A stretch of 64,000 bases of DNA. Origin: Fontibacillus panacisegetis (GTDB taxonomy: Bacteria; Bacillota; Bacilli; Paenibacillales; Paenibacillaceae). Under the pieces are notes generated by a model. That model did not search any database, was not told where the DNA came from, and saw only the letters and a program-made list of their open reading frames with translations. The stretch covers positions 62,001 through 126,000 of the forward strand of contig NZ_FNBG01000002.1 in NCBI RefSeq assembly GCF_900102215.1, read 5' to 3'. Position 1 is the stretch's first letter, and each line of letters begins with the position of its first letter. Made by a program: the position numbers and the translations under genes. Shown one piece after another: positions 26,142 to 35,111 of the stretch.

Positions 26142-27292
26142 TAGTTCTCTCTCCCTTTTAAATTCCGCAGTTTACGGACCGTTAAGTCCAGTACTGCCAG
26201 CAATTCCTCAACATCTTTCTCCGTATGATCTTCTCCAAGACTGATACGAATACCGGACAGCGCGACTTCCTGACCTTTACCCATAGCCAGAAGTATACGA
26301 CTTGGCTCAGAATGCTTGGACGAGCATGCCGACTTGGTTGACACAATATAACCTGCTTCCTCAATCATGTGGAGCATCGCTTCGGCCTTCATTCCGGGAA
26401 AAGAAAAATTAACGATATGCGATGCACCTGTTTCAGTCGAATTCAGCTCCAGCTCCGGAATAGCTCTAATTCCATCCATTAGCTTGGTTTTTAATGTCGA
26501 AAGCTTAGTCTCACGCTCTCTTCTTCCTTCACTCGTCATTCTTACCGCTTTGGACATGCCAACGATCAGAGGAATGTTCTCCGTTCCGGATCTTCTGCCC
26601 CCCTCTTGACCTCCTCCCGCCAGTAGAGGAAATAAAGTAATGCCCTCTCTGACGAACAATAAACCAATCCCTTTGGGACCTCTCAGCTTGTGAGCCGATA
26701 GACTGTACAGATCAATGCCGCTTTCTTTCAGTGACAAAGGCAATGTCGTAAAGCCCTGCACACCATCAACGTGGAAAATAATCCGAGGATCGTGTTCCTT
26801 CAGCATTTTACCAATACGCTCCACGGGTTGAATCGATCCGGTCTCATTGTTGACATGCATGATCGACACCAGGAAAGTGTCCCTTCTGACAGCGGCCAAC
26901 ACCTCTTCAACAGAAACAAGGCCATCTGTATTTACGGGTAGATAGGTCACTTGCCATCCCAGCTGTTCAAGCTGTTTACAGCACTCATATACTGAAGGAT
27001 GCTCGGTTTCTGTGGTAATTATATGTTGTCCACGGCTTCTATATTGGAATGCTGAACCTTTAATGGCAAAATTGTTGCTCTCAGTCGCACCCGAAGTGAA
27101 AATAATTTCTCCCGGATTCACATCCAGAGCCTTTGCGCACACCTCACGGGATTTACTCAGCAGCTTGCTGCTGGCTTCACCTAGCTTGTGTAACGAAGAA
27201 GGGTTGCCGTAATGCCGGGCCATGATTTCAGCGACCGTCGTTGTCACGTCTTCATATGGAAGCGTTGTAGCAGCATGGTCAAAATATTTCAT
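26141..27292 (-). CDS. Cysteine desulfurase (NifZ/IscS-like) dedicated to ThiI
   Basis: 383 residues, class V PLP aminotransferase fold. Visible: DHAATT near the start, TSGATESNN near 66-74, HVDGVQ near 174-179, PLP lysine in SLSAHKLRGPKG (Lys near 202), GGGQEGGRRSGTEN near 226-239 and catalytic Cys in SACSSKHSEPSR (near 323). It takes sulfur from cysteine and hands it to ThiI. ATG behind AAAGGTG. Direct one-base overlap with thiI mirrors the nifZ-thiI pair of Bacillus subtilis, supporting a tRNA-thiolation role rather than general Fe-S assembly. Confidence 0.94.
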   Translation of the reverse strand: MKYFDHAATTLPYEDVTTTVAEIMARHYGNPSSLHKLGEASSKLLSKSREVCAKALDVNPGEIIFTSGATESNNFAIKGSAFQYRSRGQHIITTETEHPSVYECCKQLEQLGWQVTYLPVNTDGLVSVEEVLAAVRRDTFLVSIMHVNNETGSIQPVERIGKMLKEHDPRIIFHVDGVQGFTTLPLSLKESGIDLYSLSAHKLRGPKGIGLLFVREGITLFPLLAGGGQEGGRRSGTENIPLIVGMSKAVRMTSEGRRERETKLSTLKTKLMDGIRAIPELELNSTETGASHIVNFSFPGMKAEAMLHMIEEAGYIVSTKSACSSKHSEPSRILLAMGKGQEVALSGIRISLGEDHTEKDVEELLAVLDLTVRKLRNLKGREN

Positions 27293-27352
27293 CTTATCAC
27301 CTTTGTTCTATCTTGTTTGTTCGTATTCATGATTTAAAAAAGACCAAAAGAA

Positions 27353-27384
27353 AAAACGCGAAAACCGGACTGCCGGGGCGTTTT
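27353..27384 (-). terminator. Terminator of the transglycosylase gene
   Basis: AAAACGC/GCGTTTT with an inner CCGG/CCGG helix, followed by TT and then mixed sequence on the minus strand; it lies between the transglycosylase stop at 27421 and the desulfurase start at 27292. Confidence 0.75.
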
Positions 27385-27420
27385 CCCATTTGATCTTGAG
27401 TAGTCATAACATAAAATTAA

Positions 27421-28185
27421 CTATACTTCATACTTGGATTGAGCATTCGAAATTTTGGTTATATAATTCTGCGTTTCAACAGGAAGCAAATGAAGCTTCT
27501 CCATCAGTTGCTGATCATTAGTAATTCCAAGCTTCTGAAGACGTCCTGGACCAGCATTATATGCAGCAAGGGCTGTGTTAATATCTCCGCCAAAACGTTT
27601 GATATTGTTAGCCAAATAACGTGTGCCACCGTCAATATTTTGTGCCGGATCAAATGAATTCGTTACTCCGAGACCTCGAGCCGTTCCGTCCATTAACTGC
27701 ATTAATCCCTTGGCTCCAACCTTCGATGTCGCTTGTGGATTAAATGAGGACTCGGTCTCTATAACCGCTTTGATCAAACTTGCCGGAACGCCATATTTTT
27801 GACTTGCTTCAATAATTAACGCCTCCAGATCCTTACCAACCGACGTCGTTGTTACAGATGCAGAAGGCATATCCCCCATTTGCAGGGATAGCTCATCTTG
27901 AATGCTTTGCAGTAAGGGCAAAAAAGATTCATCTATTGAAAAATCGCCATACACATTAGCGTAGCCAAGGCTATTTAACGAAGTTGCAGGAAGACTTTCG
28001 ATTGTGGCAGTCGATATTCCTGTTCCCCGTCCTTCCGAAATCATCATTTCCTGTAATAATATATCAAACAATGATCCGTCAGTGTCAACAGCAGATCCTT
28101 GAGCCGCTGAATTCCCCTGAAAATCAATGCTATTCATCGTTTGAAGCCCTACAAGCTGTCCCATCGTGCGTGGATCAATTTGCAT
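27421..28185 (-). CDS. Lytic transglycosylase, SLT domain
   Basis: 254 residues. The C-terminal half (about 115-250) is an SLT/goose-lysozyme-like domain with catalytic Glu in AVIETESSFNPQATSKVGAKGLMQLM and the downstream AAYNAGPGRL motif. The N-terminal 110 residues are Ser/Thr-rich, contain no recognisable signal peptide (MQIDPRTMGQLVGLQ), and are probably flexible. It would cleave peptidoglycan between MurNAc and GlcNAc with anhydro-ring formation. How it leaves the cell is unclear. ATG behind GAGGGG. Confidence 0.88.
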   Translation of the reverse strand: MQIDPRTMGQLVGLQTMNSIDFQGNSAAQGSAVDTDGSLFDILLQEMMISEGRGTGISTATIESLPATSLNSLGYANVYGDFSIDESFLPLLQSIQDELSLQMGDMPSASVTTTSVGKDLEALIIEASQKYGVPASLIKAVIETESSFNPQATSKVGAKGLMQLMDGTARGLGVTNSFDPAQNIDGGTRYLANNIKRFGGDINTALAAYNAGPGRLQKLGITNDQQLMEKLHLLPVETQNYITKISNAQSKYEV

Positions 28186-28305
28186 ATGCTTACCCCTCTT
28201 TACTTCAACTTAAATAAAAACTTATACACTAACTATTTTACACGTAAAAGCACAATATGACCACCCGTATATCACAAAAAGTCGAATTTCCCTGTAAACC
28301 TAAAA

Positions 28306-28332
28306 GGCTAACGTCGTAATTTGACGTTAGCC
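28306..28332 (-). terminator. Terminator after the 28350-28763 gene
   Basis: Perfect 10-bp stem GGCTAACGTC/GACGTTAGCC with a seven-base loop, followed by TTTTAGG on the minus strand. Confidence 0.75.
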
Positions 28333-28349
28333 TGCTTAGTTACCGAGCC

Positions 28350-28763
28350 TTACCGTGTAAAGGGCATCAATACAAAGTAGCTTAAAGTAGCTACAATTCC
28401 AAGACCGATCGCCCATGCTCCTGCGGTTTTTCTGCCTTGGCTATACGCATAGAATCCCATAATGGCCGCGATTGGTCCAAGGACAATTGACCAGATGAAT
28501 AGTGAAGCGATACCTAGGCCTACCCCAATGTATCCAACTGTTCGACCCGCTGTTCCTTCTTCAACGTCAGACTGGGCTCCCTCTGATCTCTCTAAAATTT
28601 CCCGATTTGTACGGTTAACTTCATCCCGGTCGCTTCTTATTCGTGCTCCGGTCATCGGCATAACCTCAGCGGCATATTCTTCCTGATGTGTTTTCCGCGG
28701 ATAATCAATACGTTTTTTTTCAGATGCAGGATGATGCGGCTTGTGTTTGTTATAATCGCTCAT
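28350..28763 (-). CDS. Small membrane protein, DUF4190-like
   Basis: 137 residues. A long hydrophilic, charged N-terminus (about 1-75, rich in Lys/His then Glu/Arg) is followed by two to three membrane segments (GYIGVGLGIASLFIWSIVLGPIAAIMGFYAY and AIGLGIVATLSYFVLMPF) separated by a SQGRKTAGAW loop, a pattern seen in DUF4190-type proteins. Function unknown. The frame extends to a TTG at 28778, but GGAGG sits eight bases before the ATG at 28763, which is the better start. The DUF1540 gene is 33 bases upstream and may share a transcript. Confidence 0.65.
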   Translation of the reverse strand: MSDYNKHKPHHPASEKKRIDYPRKTHQEEYAAEVMPMTGARIRSDRDEVNRTNREILERSEGAQSDVEEGTAGRTVGYIGVGLGIASLFIWSIVLGPIAAIMGFYAYSQGRKTAGAWAIGLGIVATLSYFVLMPFTR

Positions 28764-28796
28764 GCATTGCACCTCCAAAGGTCGAGTATTATTGCA

Positions 28797-29021
28797 TTAA
28801 GACTTCGGCTTAAACGTGTGGCAGCAAGTGGCTGAAGATGTAGCAGCAGTATCCTTGTGATCCGTTGTAAAAGTCTCTCCGGCAAATTCTGAATCATACT
28901 TGCGATTGGCATGCTGATCAATATCAATCATGATCAGGTCTGCCTTGCATACATTTTTTTCTCCCCAATAACTGCAATTAGACACACTGCATTTTACTAT
29001 CGGTTTATCGCCTGTTGGCAT
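28797..29021 (-). CDS. DUF1540 domain protein
   Basis: About 74 residues with four to five conserved cysteines (VKCSVSNCSYWGEKNVCKAD near residues 9-28 and a final TCCHTF), the hallmark of DUF1540, possibly a metal-binding knuckle. The function is unknown. The frame is open to 29123, but the translation before MPTGDKPIVK is not protein-like and GAGGTGATTATA lies just before the ATG at 29021, so that start is used. Confidence 0.82.
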   Translation of the reverse strand: MPTGDKPIVKCSVSNCSYWGEKNVCKADLIMIDIDQHANRKYDSEFAGETFTTDHKDTAATSSATCCHTFKPKS

Positions 29022-29110
29022 TATAATCACCTCACACTTCATTTTCTCCATGAATCTTGGCACTATGCAGGGTAGTGTGTTGTTAAATCGATGCAAATTT
29101 GCAAAATAAA

Positions 29111-29133
29111 AACCCGGCCACATAAGCCAGGTT
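29111..29133 (-). terminator. Terminator of the ypuI-like gene
   Basis: Stem AACCTGGC/GGCCGGGTT with imperfections and a six-base loop, then TTTTATTTTG on the minus strand, about 20 bases after the stop. Confidence 0.7.
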
Positions 29134-29151
29134 CAGTCAACCGTGATTGTT

Positions 29152-29655
29152 CTATTGTGCTTTATTACGATGAATTCGCAATTGTGTAAGATACTCACTT
29201 TCATAATATGTTAACTCGTCACGAAGCTCTTCGAACGCTCTGGTAATATTCATAACTACATCCCGTAAAGGACGTGTAGGTTTTTTACGAAAACGAATGG
29301 CATCTTGTCCAGTATATGCGTAACGACCATCTTCGGAATAGCTTTCATTTTTAGGATAGAAGAAACGATTCACGCAATCATGATATACTCGATACAACAC
29401 TTTTTCAGCAGATTCCTCATCGAAAGTCCCCCGCCGCAGTACGATGCCGAGTTTCTCATAACATTCTTCAGAAAATACCAACAATTGACGAAGGTCACTC
29501 AAAAATCCGCGGTAAAACAATTCCATCTCTTCACCTTGACCTTCAACAAGCAGAGTCAATGAATAGTGATTCAAAAATGTCTCAATGATGCTAATGTTCT
29601 CCTTCAGCTTTCCCCATGCACTTTCGCATAACTGCTGGACATTACCTTGTGGCAT
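29152..29655 (-). CDS. YpuI-like protein (DUF3907-type)
   Basis: 167 residues, soluble, helical and acidic/aromatic in composition, with no signal peptide and no catalytic motif that I can name. The pattern LRRGTFDEESAEKVLYRVYHDCVNRFFYPKNESYSEDGR and LRDVVMNITRAFEELRDELTYYESEYLTQ resembles YpuI of Bacilli, of unknown function. ATG behind GGAGAA. It has its own terminator. Family assignment is from memory and moderate. Confidence 0.6.
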   Translation of the reverse strand: MPQGNVQQLCESAWGKLKENISIIETFLNHYSLTLLVEGQGEEMELFYRGFLSDLRQLLVFSEECYEKLGIVLRRGTFDEESAEKVLYRVYHDCVNRFFYPKNESYSEDGRYAYTGQDAIRFRKKPTRPLRDVVMNITRAFEELRDELTYYESEYLTQLRIHRNKAQ

Positions 29656-29775
29656 ATTTGTAATTCTCCTTCTCCGTCATACCGGGACAATCTCAATAAA
29701 TACCGTCAAATGTCGGCAATTTCCGGCATAATTCGTATAGTTGGTATGTCTTTACACATCGTAACACAAATTAAA

Positions 29776-29789
29776 TGTAAGCGCTAAAT
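29776..29789 (+). promoter_or_regulatory. Possible cre (CcpA) site upstream of the subtilase
   Basis: TGTAAGCGCTAAAT matches 12 of 14 positions of the recalled catabolite-response consensus TGWAANCGNTNWCA, 74 bases before the start codon. The core AAGCGCT is intact; the two mismatches are at the right end. The promoter it would control is not clear. Confidence 0.4.
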
Positions 29790-29862
29790 GAAATGGAATA
29801 AAAAATTAATCATCTCCTCAAGCTATACATATTCAGACATATAGTCAAGAGGAGGTACTTTA

Positions 29863-31707
29863 ATGAAGTGGCAGAAATGGGCTGCGCTAGGTATTTCAGG
29901 TGTTGCAGCAATTGCTCTCTTTACTACCCTGTATCCCGCCTACAACGTTCCTGTTCGACAAAATGCAAGCAAGTCAGTGGTTCCTACTCCAGGGCAAGAA
30001 CAAAAACTTAAACAAATGATGCTCCAAAGAGATATGACTGCTACAGAAAAGCTGGTGAGACTTGATGCTAATAAACATCTGAAGCTGCTTGCGAATTCCT
30101 TCTCCAAAGCACAGGCTGCTGATTTACAGAAGGACCATCGCCAATTCCAAAATATAGTCTGGTTCGATGGAGAGAGCAACAGGGAGCAGAAGCTGATTCA
30201 TCCACTGTTTAAAGCAAATGCTTCAGAAAAGAAACAAATTAACAATTACTTGACGTTTGCCAAGAAAGCGATCAAAAAAGGCAACGCTTATGAATCTCCT
30301 CTTTTTCCACAGAGCAATCCAAAATATTATGTAACTGCGCAACCAGCCAAAGGAAAACGACAAGGTGTAATCGCATTAATGGATGCTGGCATACTTAATC
30401 GTGTCCAGGATCATCAAAACAAAAATTTACGTCTCATTCCTTACCCAAAAGAAGGGAAATATAAAGTAGAATCCATTCATGCCGACACTCATCGTGACAT
30501 TACCGTCAAAACCGGACACGATAATGAAAAGGCGAGCCATTTTTATGAGAACGAGCTTGTTGTTACGTTTGAAAATGCGCCATCCGCCCGAGATATGAAG
30601 CAGATTGAATCTGAGCTTAGCTGTAAGCCTGCCAAAAAAATCGGTAACACTTATATTTTTCACTCGGATACAATGACAATGCAGCAGCTTAGATCCTATT
30701 TCGAGCGGCACTGGAAACCAAACTATGTAGAGCCTCATTATCTGTATATGACGAACGAGACAGACACTCCTGAAATTCCTAATGACCTGTTGTTCTCAGA
30801 GTACCAATGGAATTTACCCATAATAGAGACGAACCGTGGCTGGAAGCTATCAAAAGGAAGCAATGATGTCATCGTAGCGGTTGTAGATACAGGTGTAGAT
30901 ATTAATCACCCGGATCTGAAGGGGAAACTGCTCAAAGGCTACAATGTTATAAACCCGGATGAAGACCCATTAGATGATGTCGGACATGGTACTCATGTCG
31001 CTGGAATTATCTCCGCCAAGGTAAACAACAATGAGGGTATTGCTGGAATGATGTGGGGAGGTAAATTATTGCCTGTAAAAGCACTTGATAATACTGGCTC
31101 AGGTACTACTTATTCAGTAGCTCAGGGCATTATATGGGCAGTTGACCAAGGAGCTAAAGTTATCAACCTAAGTCTTGGCAACTACGCTGATGCACAGTTT
31201 TTGCACGATGCTATTAAATATGCTTACGACCGGGATGTCGTAATTATTGCGGCAACAGGCAACGACAATACAGAACGTCCGGGATATCCTGCAGCCTATC
31301 CTGAGGTTCTATCAGTATCCGCTACCGATTACAATTTGAACCGGGCTTCTTTCTCCAACTATGGTGATTATATCGATGTCATGGCTCCAGGAGAAAGCAT
31401 TGCCAGCACTTACCCTGATAACCAGTATGCAGCCCTGTCCGGTACTTCAATGGCGAGTCCTCATGTCGCTGCTCTAGCTGCGTTAATACGTTCTATCAAC
31501 CCTGATTTAAAAAACACGGAGGTCATGGACCTTATTCGCAAAAACGTCATCGATCTTGGAGATTCCGGGCGTGACAAGTACTTCGGCTACGGTCAAATCG
31601 ATGTATACTCCGCTCTTCATGCGGCTGGTGGAAACAGTTCTTCTCTCCAATTCTGGCCCCAAGCCATTGAGCGTAAAATTCAAAACATAGTCGAAAACTC
31701 AAAATAA
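29863..31707 (+). CDS. Secreted S8 (subtilisin-type) serine peptidase
   Basis: 614 residues. Signal peptide (MKWQKWAALGISGVAAIALFTTLY), then about 60-200 an extra domain with IVWFDGESNREQKLIHPLF and a later GVIALMDAG strand that recalls Cache-type sensor folds, then a propeptide-like region (ELVVTFENAPSARDMKQIESEL, about 231-252), and the subtilase domain from about 310. Catalytic triad: Asp342 (VVDTGVD), His375 (GHGTHVAG), Ser529 (GTSMASPH); oxyanion Asn467 in ATGND. The protease is probably secreted or membrane-anchored. ATG behind AGGAGG. Single-gene unit with a terminator at 31729. Confidence 0.94.
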   Translation: MKWQKWAALGISGVAAIALFTTLYPAYNVPVRQNASKSVVPTPGQEQKLKQMMLQRDMTATEKLVRLDANKHLKLLANSFSKAQAADLQKDHRQFQNIVWFDGESNREQKLIHPLFKANASEKKQINNYLTFAKKAIKKGNAYESPLFPQSNPKYYVTAQPAKGKRQGVIALMDAGILNRVQDHQNKNLRLIPYPKEGKYKVESIHADTHRDITVKTGHDNEKASHFYENELVVTFENAPSARDMKQIESELSCKPAKKIGNTYIFHSDTMTMQQLRSYFERHWKPNYVEPHYLYMTNETDTPEIPNDLLFSEYQWNLPIIETNRGWKLSKGSNDVIVAVVDTGVDINHPDLKGKLLKGYNVINPDEDPLDDVGHGTHVAGIISAKVNNNEGIAGMMWGGKLLPVKALDNTGSGTTYSVAQGIIWAVDQGAKVINLSLGNYADAQFLHDAIKYAYDRDVVIIAATGNDNTERPGYPAAYPEVLSVSATDYNLNRASFSNYGDYIDVMAPGESIASTYPDNQYAALSGTSMASPHVAALAALIRSINPDLKNTEVMDLIRKNVIDLGDSGRDKYFGYGQIDVYSALHAAGGNSSSLQFWPQAIERKIQNIVENSK

Positions 31708-31728
31708 TTTTTTTCTTATGAGGATACT

Positions 31729-31764
31729 AAAAGGACCTGTGGCATATAAGCCTCAGGTCCTTTT
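31729..31764. terminator. Terminator shared by the subtilase and rnpB
   Basis: Stem AAAAGGACCTG/CAGGTCCTTTT, 11 bp, loop of 14. A/T runs on both sides let it act on the plus-strand subtilase and on the minus-strand rnpB transcript that arrives from the right. Confidence 0.8.
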
Positions 31765-31814
31765 ATGAGCATTCATTAGTCAATGATCATAACAATAATA
31801 AGCGTTGCAGTGAT

Positions 31815-32221
31815 GAAAGTTTGCCGTAAGCCGGGTTCTGTACTACTTCGCGGTATTAACGGGAACTACCCTCCCGCCTTGAGTGACAATCATCTATCTA
31901 GGCCGCTCATTACTGAACGGCTCCAGCGACCAACCTGAACGCATCTCGGGCTAAGACTGCTTCCTTTAACAGAAGCTGCGTTCCTTTAGGTCTTGCTCCA
32001 AGTGGGGTTTACCAGGAACGAAGTCACCAGCGTTCCTCGGGGTCTCTTACACCTCGGTTCCATCCTTGCCTGTGCTGCTTTGCAGCAGCCATCGGCGGTC
32101 CATTTCTGTGGCACTATCCTTCGACTCGCGTCGACTGGACGTTATCCAGCACCCTGCCCTATGGAGCCCGGACTTTCCTCCCGCGGCCTATAGCCGCCGG
32201 CGATTGTCTGTCAAACTTTCG
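31815..32221 (-). ncRNA. rnpB: RNase P RNA, B type
   Basis: About 406 nucleotides. Conserved landmarks on the minus strand: GAGGAAAGTCCGGGCTC near the 5' end (plus 32165-32181), the ACAGAA-type segment before GGCTTAC at the 3' end, and P1 formed by GAAAGTTTG (32212-32220) with CAAACTTTC (31815-31823), which sets the ends. It is the catalytic RNA that matures the 5' ends of tRNAs together with RnpA. Size and layout fit the Bacillus (B) type. The gene lies between nif3 and the subtilase and has its own promoter. Confidence 0.95.
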
Positions 32222-32236
32222 TAGGCAACACTAGTT

Positions 32237-32265
32237 AGTATACAGGCATACCATCATAATCACAA
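32237..32265 (-). promoter_or_regulatory. SigA-type promoter of rnpB
   Basis: TTGTGA (32260-32265) and TATACT (32237-32242) with 17-base spacing on the minus strand; predicted start near 32230, a few bases before the P1 helix. Confidence 0.8.
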
Positions 32266-32312
32266 GTACGAATCTACGGCAGTTTTAACGCATTATGCCA
32301 TTTCCGTCACGA

Positions 32313-33428
32313 TTACATAAATACGAATGGTTCAGTATTTACCTTAGACACATGAACCTTCGTGTCATATTTATCATCACTCAATTTCTCAGCAAGCCAA
32401 GCAGCAACGCGAGGTTTCATTATTTTCTCTGCATTGTGACCTGGATCGATGATCGTAATTCCAGCCATTAAAGCATCCTGAGCTGTGTGATAGTCTACGT
32501 CCCCAGTTACAAGCACATCAGCACCGCGGAACATCGCCGTTTTCCAGTAACGTCCTCCAGAGCCTCCGATCACCGCTACCTTTTTGATCTGCCGATTTAA
32601 ATCTCCCACTACGCGAACCGCAGGAACTTCTAATTTTTCCTTTACTCTCTGAACAAAAGAATTCAAACTGACCGGCTCAGCAAGCTTTCCAACGCGACCT
32701 AATCCGAGACTACGTCCCTTAAGGTCCACAGCATATAAATCATACGCAACCTCTTCATAAGGGTGACTCTTGAGCATGGCCTGAATTACTTTACTGCGAA
32801 TACTTGCAGGAACAAGCGTCTCAATTCTAATTTCTTCAGCTTTTTCCATTTTCCCCTGCTGGCCTATATACGGATCGGTCCCTTCACCCGGAAGAAATGT
32901 GCCATAACCCTCAATATTGAAGCTGCAGTGACTGTAGTTGCCTATTTGTCCGGCTCCAGCATTCAAAATCGCATCCAGAACGCGCTGATGATGATCCTTA
33001 GGAACAAACACAACCAACTTATAAAGATCGTCTGTATGAATATCATCTATGGGAGAGCCATTTTCGATCCCTAACACTTCAGCCATCCAGTCATTCATCC
33101 CGCCATCTGTAACATCCAGATTGGTATGTGCCACATATACGGCAATATCGTTCTTGATCAGCTTCTCATACAATTTGCCCATCGGTGTGTCGCTTTGTAA
33201 ATGAGCAAGTGGACGATAAATAATCGCATGATGGGCAATAATCAGATCTACACCCTTTTCGACAGCTTCTTCGACTACTTCCTCGTTTACATCCAAGGCC
33301 ACTAGTACACCGCGGATTTCTTTCTGCAAGGAGCCTAATTGAAGACCAATCTTGTCTCCTTCCATTGCTACATGCTTCGGAGCCAATTGCTCCATATATT
33401 GAATTACGGTTTGACCTTTTGCAAACAT
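32313..33428 (-). CDS. Nif3-like dinuclear metal protein (YqfO family)
   Basis: 371 residues; two Nif3 halves with an inserted PII-like (YqfO) domain in the middle (about 135-225), typical of the Bacilli version. Metal ligands are visible: HHAIIYRPL near 65, HTNLDV near 102, YHTAQDALM and DPGHNAEK near the C-terminus. Often annotated as GTP cyclohydrolase type 2 homologue, but the physiological role is uncertain. ATG behind GGAGGTG, and the gene overlaps the end of trmK by 25 bases, so it is co-transcribed with trmK as in Bacillus subtilis (yqfN-yqfO). Confidence 0.92.
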   Translation of the reverse strand: MFAKGQTVIQYMEQLAPKHVAMEGDKIGLQLGSLQKEIRGVLVALDVNEEVVEEAVEKGVDLIIAHHAIIYRPLAHLQSDTPMGKLYEKLIKNDIAVYVAHTNLDVTDGGMNDWMAEVLGIENGSPIDDIHTDDLYKLVVFVPKDHHQRVLDAILNAGAGQIGNYSHCSFNIEGYGTFLPGEGTDPYIGQQGKMEKAEEIRIETLVPASIRSKVIQAMLKSHPYEEVAYDLYAVDLKGRSLGLGRVGKLAEPVSLNSFVQRVKEKLEVPAVRVVGDLNRQIKKVAVIGGSGGRYWKTAMFRGADVLVTGDVDYHTAQDALMAGITIIDPGHNAEKIMKPRVAAWLAEKLSDDKYDTKVHVSKVNTEPFVFM

Positions 33429-34171
33429 GTCAGCACCTCCTTAAGCTGGTGGGATAAACCTGCGAGTTGTTGTTCCTTCTCACGGGAAGCTTCCTGATTG
33501 GACGATGCGACTGATTTACGAATTTTGTTCAGCTTGTCCAATTCAGACTCCCATTTCGTGATCAGCACATTCGTGGGTTGCTGGGTCAGCCTTGGTCCCA
33601 TCATTAGCAAAAGTTCCTTCGTTAATACCGCTCCTCCAGGTAGCTTTCGCTCCTGATAGAGCAACTCATTCAAAGCAGCAGCTTCAGGCTCTGACACCGC
33701 CGTAATGATCTCATATATTTTACCGTCTTCCTCAAGAATAGACTCCTCCAGTAAAAACCAATTATGATCAAGAAGCCAGCGTCTAACAATATCTTCACCT
33801 ACATTGGGCTGGAGCACTAGTCTGTTCACCCCGTCAAGCTTATCAGCTCCTGCCGATAAAATGGACGCAATGAGTGCACCGCCCATGCCAGCAATCGTAA
33901 TTGTATCTACTTCGCCTTTCACAATAACGGCAAGACCGTCACCTTTGCGCACATGCACCTTGATATTTAACCCTGCTTCGGCAACCTGCCGTGAAGCAGC
34001 TTCATACGGACCTTCGTTCACTTCACCCGCTACTGCATAAAGAGCGACACCACTCTGAACCGCGTACACAGGTAACAGTGCATGATCTGAGCCAATATCC
34101 GCAAGCCGGCATCCGACTGGAAGTCGATCCGCAATTTGCTGTAGCCTTGCTGAAAGCTTGGTAAGCTTCAT
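33404..34171 (-). CDS. trmK: tRNA (adenine(22)-N1)-methyltransferase TrmK
   Basis: About 255 residues; Rossmann-type SAM methyltransferase (ADIGSDHALLPVYAVQSG near residues 22-39, VDTITIAGMGGALIASIL with the NPPY-like loop replaced, as in TrmK) followed by a C-terminal coiled-coil part (KWESELDKLNKIRKSVASSNQEASREKEQQ). It makes m1A22 in tRNA. An upstream ATG at 34192 is in frame, but the ATG at 34171 overlaps the stop of the preceding gene as ATGA, indicating coupled translation, and gives the family start MKLTKLSARL. Confidence 0.93.
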   Translation of the reverse strand: MKLTKLSARLQQIADRLPVGCRLADIGSDHALLPVYAVQSGVALYAVAGEVNEGPYEAASRQVAEAGLNIKVHVRKGDGLAVIVKGEVDTITIAGMGGALIASILSAGADKLDGVNRLVLQPNVGEDIVRRWLLDHNWFLLEESILEEDGKIYEIITAVSEPEAAALNELLYQERKLPGGAVLTKELLLMMGPRLTQQPTNVLITKWESELDKLNKIRKSVASSNQEASREKEQQLAGLSHQLKEVLTCLQKVKP

Positions 34172-34992
34172 GATGAAATCCACACCACCCATTTTTTTCG
34201 TAAACTATATAATAATACAAATGCTACTACAATTTTCGCTAAAATGATAATTTCCATTCCTTGAGCCGACTGTTGTCTGAGCAACAGCCCGTCCATCTCA
34301 GGCATGAACCATAACGTAAGGGACGCTGCGAACATCACTCTGGTTAACCGCTTGATTCTGTAATGACACAACCAAGTTATCCAGAAGAAAATAATACTGA
34401 GCGGAAGCCAAAGCAGTTGGAGCATGCCCCATGAAGATTCGGGATGAATCCATCCGAAGAAAAATGCATATAACAGCATGCCGAATGCTAGGCCACAGTA
34501 CAGCAAAATATTAAAACGCATAAAGACGCCTACAGTAAACCAGACTATTCCACATACGGAAATTAGTATCGACGTTGCCGTTTCTCCCTCCCACCCCTGC
34601 AAAGCTATCATCAGACTTCCCAGTCCTAGCAAGATCAAACTTCCCGCTCCCGCCAGAGCAAGCGAAAGCAGCTCGTGTCTATGTCTATGTATAGCTGAAA
34701 ACAAATAACCAAGAGCAGATAATAATAACGTAATTGCCATTTGCAATGGCCAAGGAAAAAGGCTAAAATAAAAAACAATAAAGAAAATGAAGGAAATAAT
34801 TCCAAAACCAAGAAACCATGACTTTAAATTCCCTTGTTGTATTGAGCCTAAAGAAATGATGCTTCTAGAGGATTTGATCTCCTCATCATGATAAAGTTTT
34901 TCAAGAAAATCACAATATTGCTCTGGTAGAAGTCGACCTTTTCTCCAGTGATTAATTTCCGCAAGTATAACTTCCCTTTTGTCACGATCCAA
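34168..34992 (-). CDS. Polytopic membrane protein of unknown function
   Basis: About 275 residues: a soluble, charged N-terminus (DRDKREVILAEINHWRKGRLLPEQYCDFLEKLYHDE, about 1-38) that looks like the start of DUF2157-type proteins, then eight to nine membrane segments. No transport or enzyme motif recognised. Start is uncertain: ATG codons at 35013/35010 have no ribosome site, whereas TTG at 34992 has AGAAGG seven bases before it, and is chosen here. It lies between sigA and trmK and overlaps trmK by four bases. Confidence 0.6.
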   Translation of the reverse strand: MDRDKREVILAEINHWRKGRLLPEQYCDFLEKLYHDEEIKSSRSIISLGSIQQGNLKSWFLGFGIISFIFFIVFYFSLFPWPLQMAITLLLSALGYLFSAIHRHRHELLSLALAGAGSLILLGLGSLMIALQGWEGETATSILISVCGIVWFTVGVFMRFNILLYCGLAFGMLLYAFFFGWIHPESSWGMLQLLWLPLSIIFFWITWLCHYRIKRLTRVMFAASLTLWFMPEMDGLLLRQQSAQGMEIIILAKIVVAFVLLYSLRKKWVVWISS

Positions 34993-35071
34993 GCTAATAC
35001 CTTCTTTCATCATTAGGATGAGTAGAATAGTCGTGAGAGAAAGAACTTAAATATATAACTGTGAAAAAAAA

Positions 35072-35097
35072 GACCTTGCTGCTAGCTGCAGAAGGTC
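35072..35097 (-). terminator. Terminator of the dnaG-sigA operon
   Basis: Stem GACCTT/AAGGTC extended by CTGC/GCAG-like pairs, followed by TTTTTTTT on the minus strand, 14 bases after the sigA stop. The downstream gene therefore needs its own promoter or read-through. Confidence 0.82.
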
Positions 35098-35111
35098 AGA
35101 GTGCTACGCGC

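Noticed and set aside
31993-32193. Plus-strand open frame of 66 codons
   Set aside because: It lies entirely within the RNase P RNA gene on the opposite strand; structure of rnpB explains the sequence.
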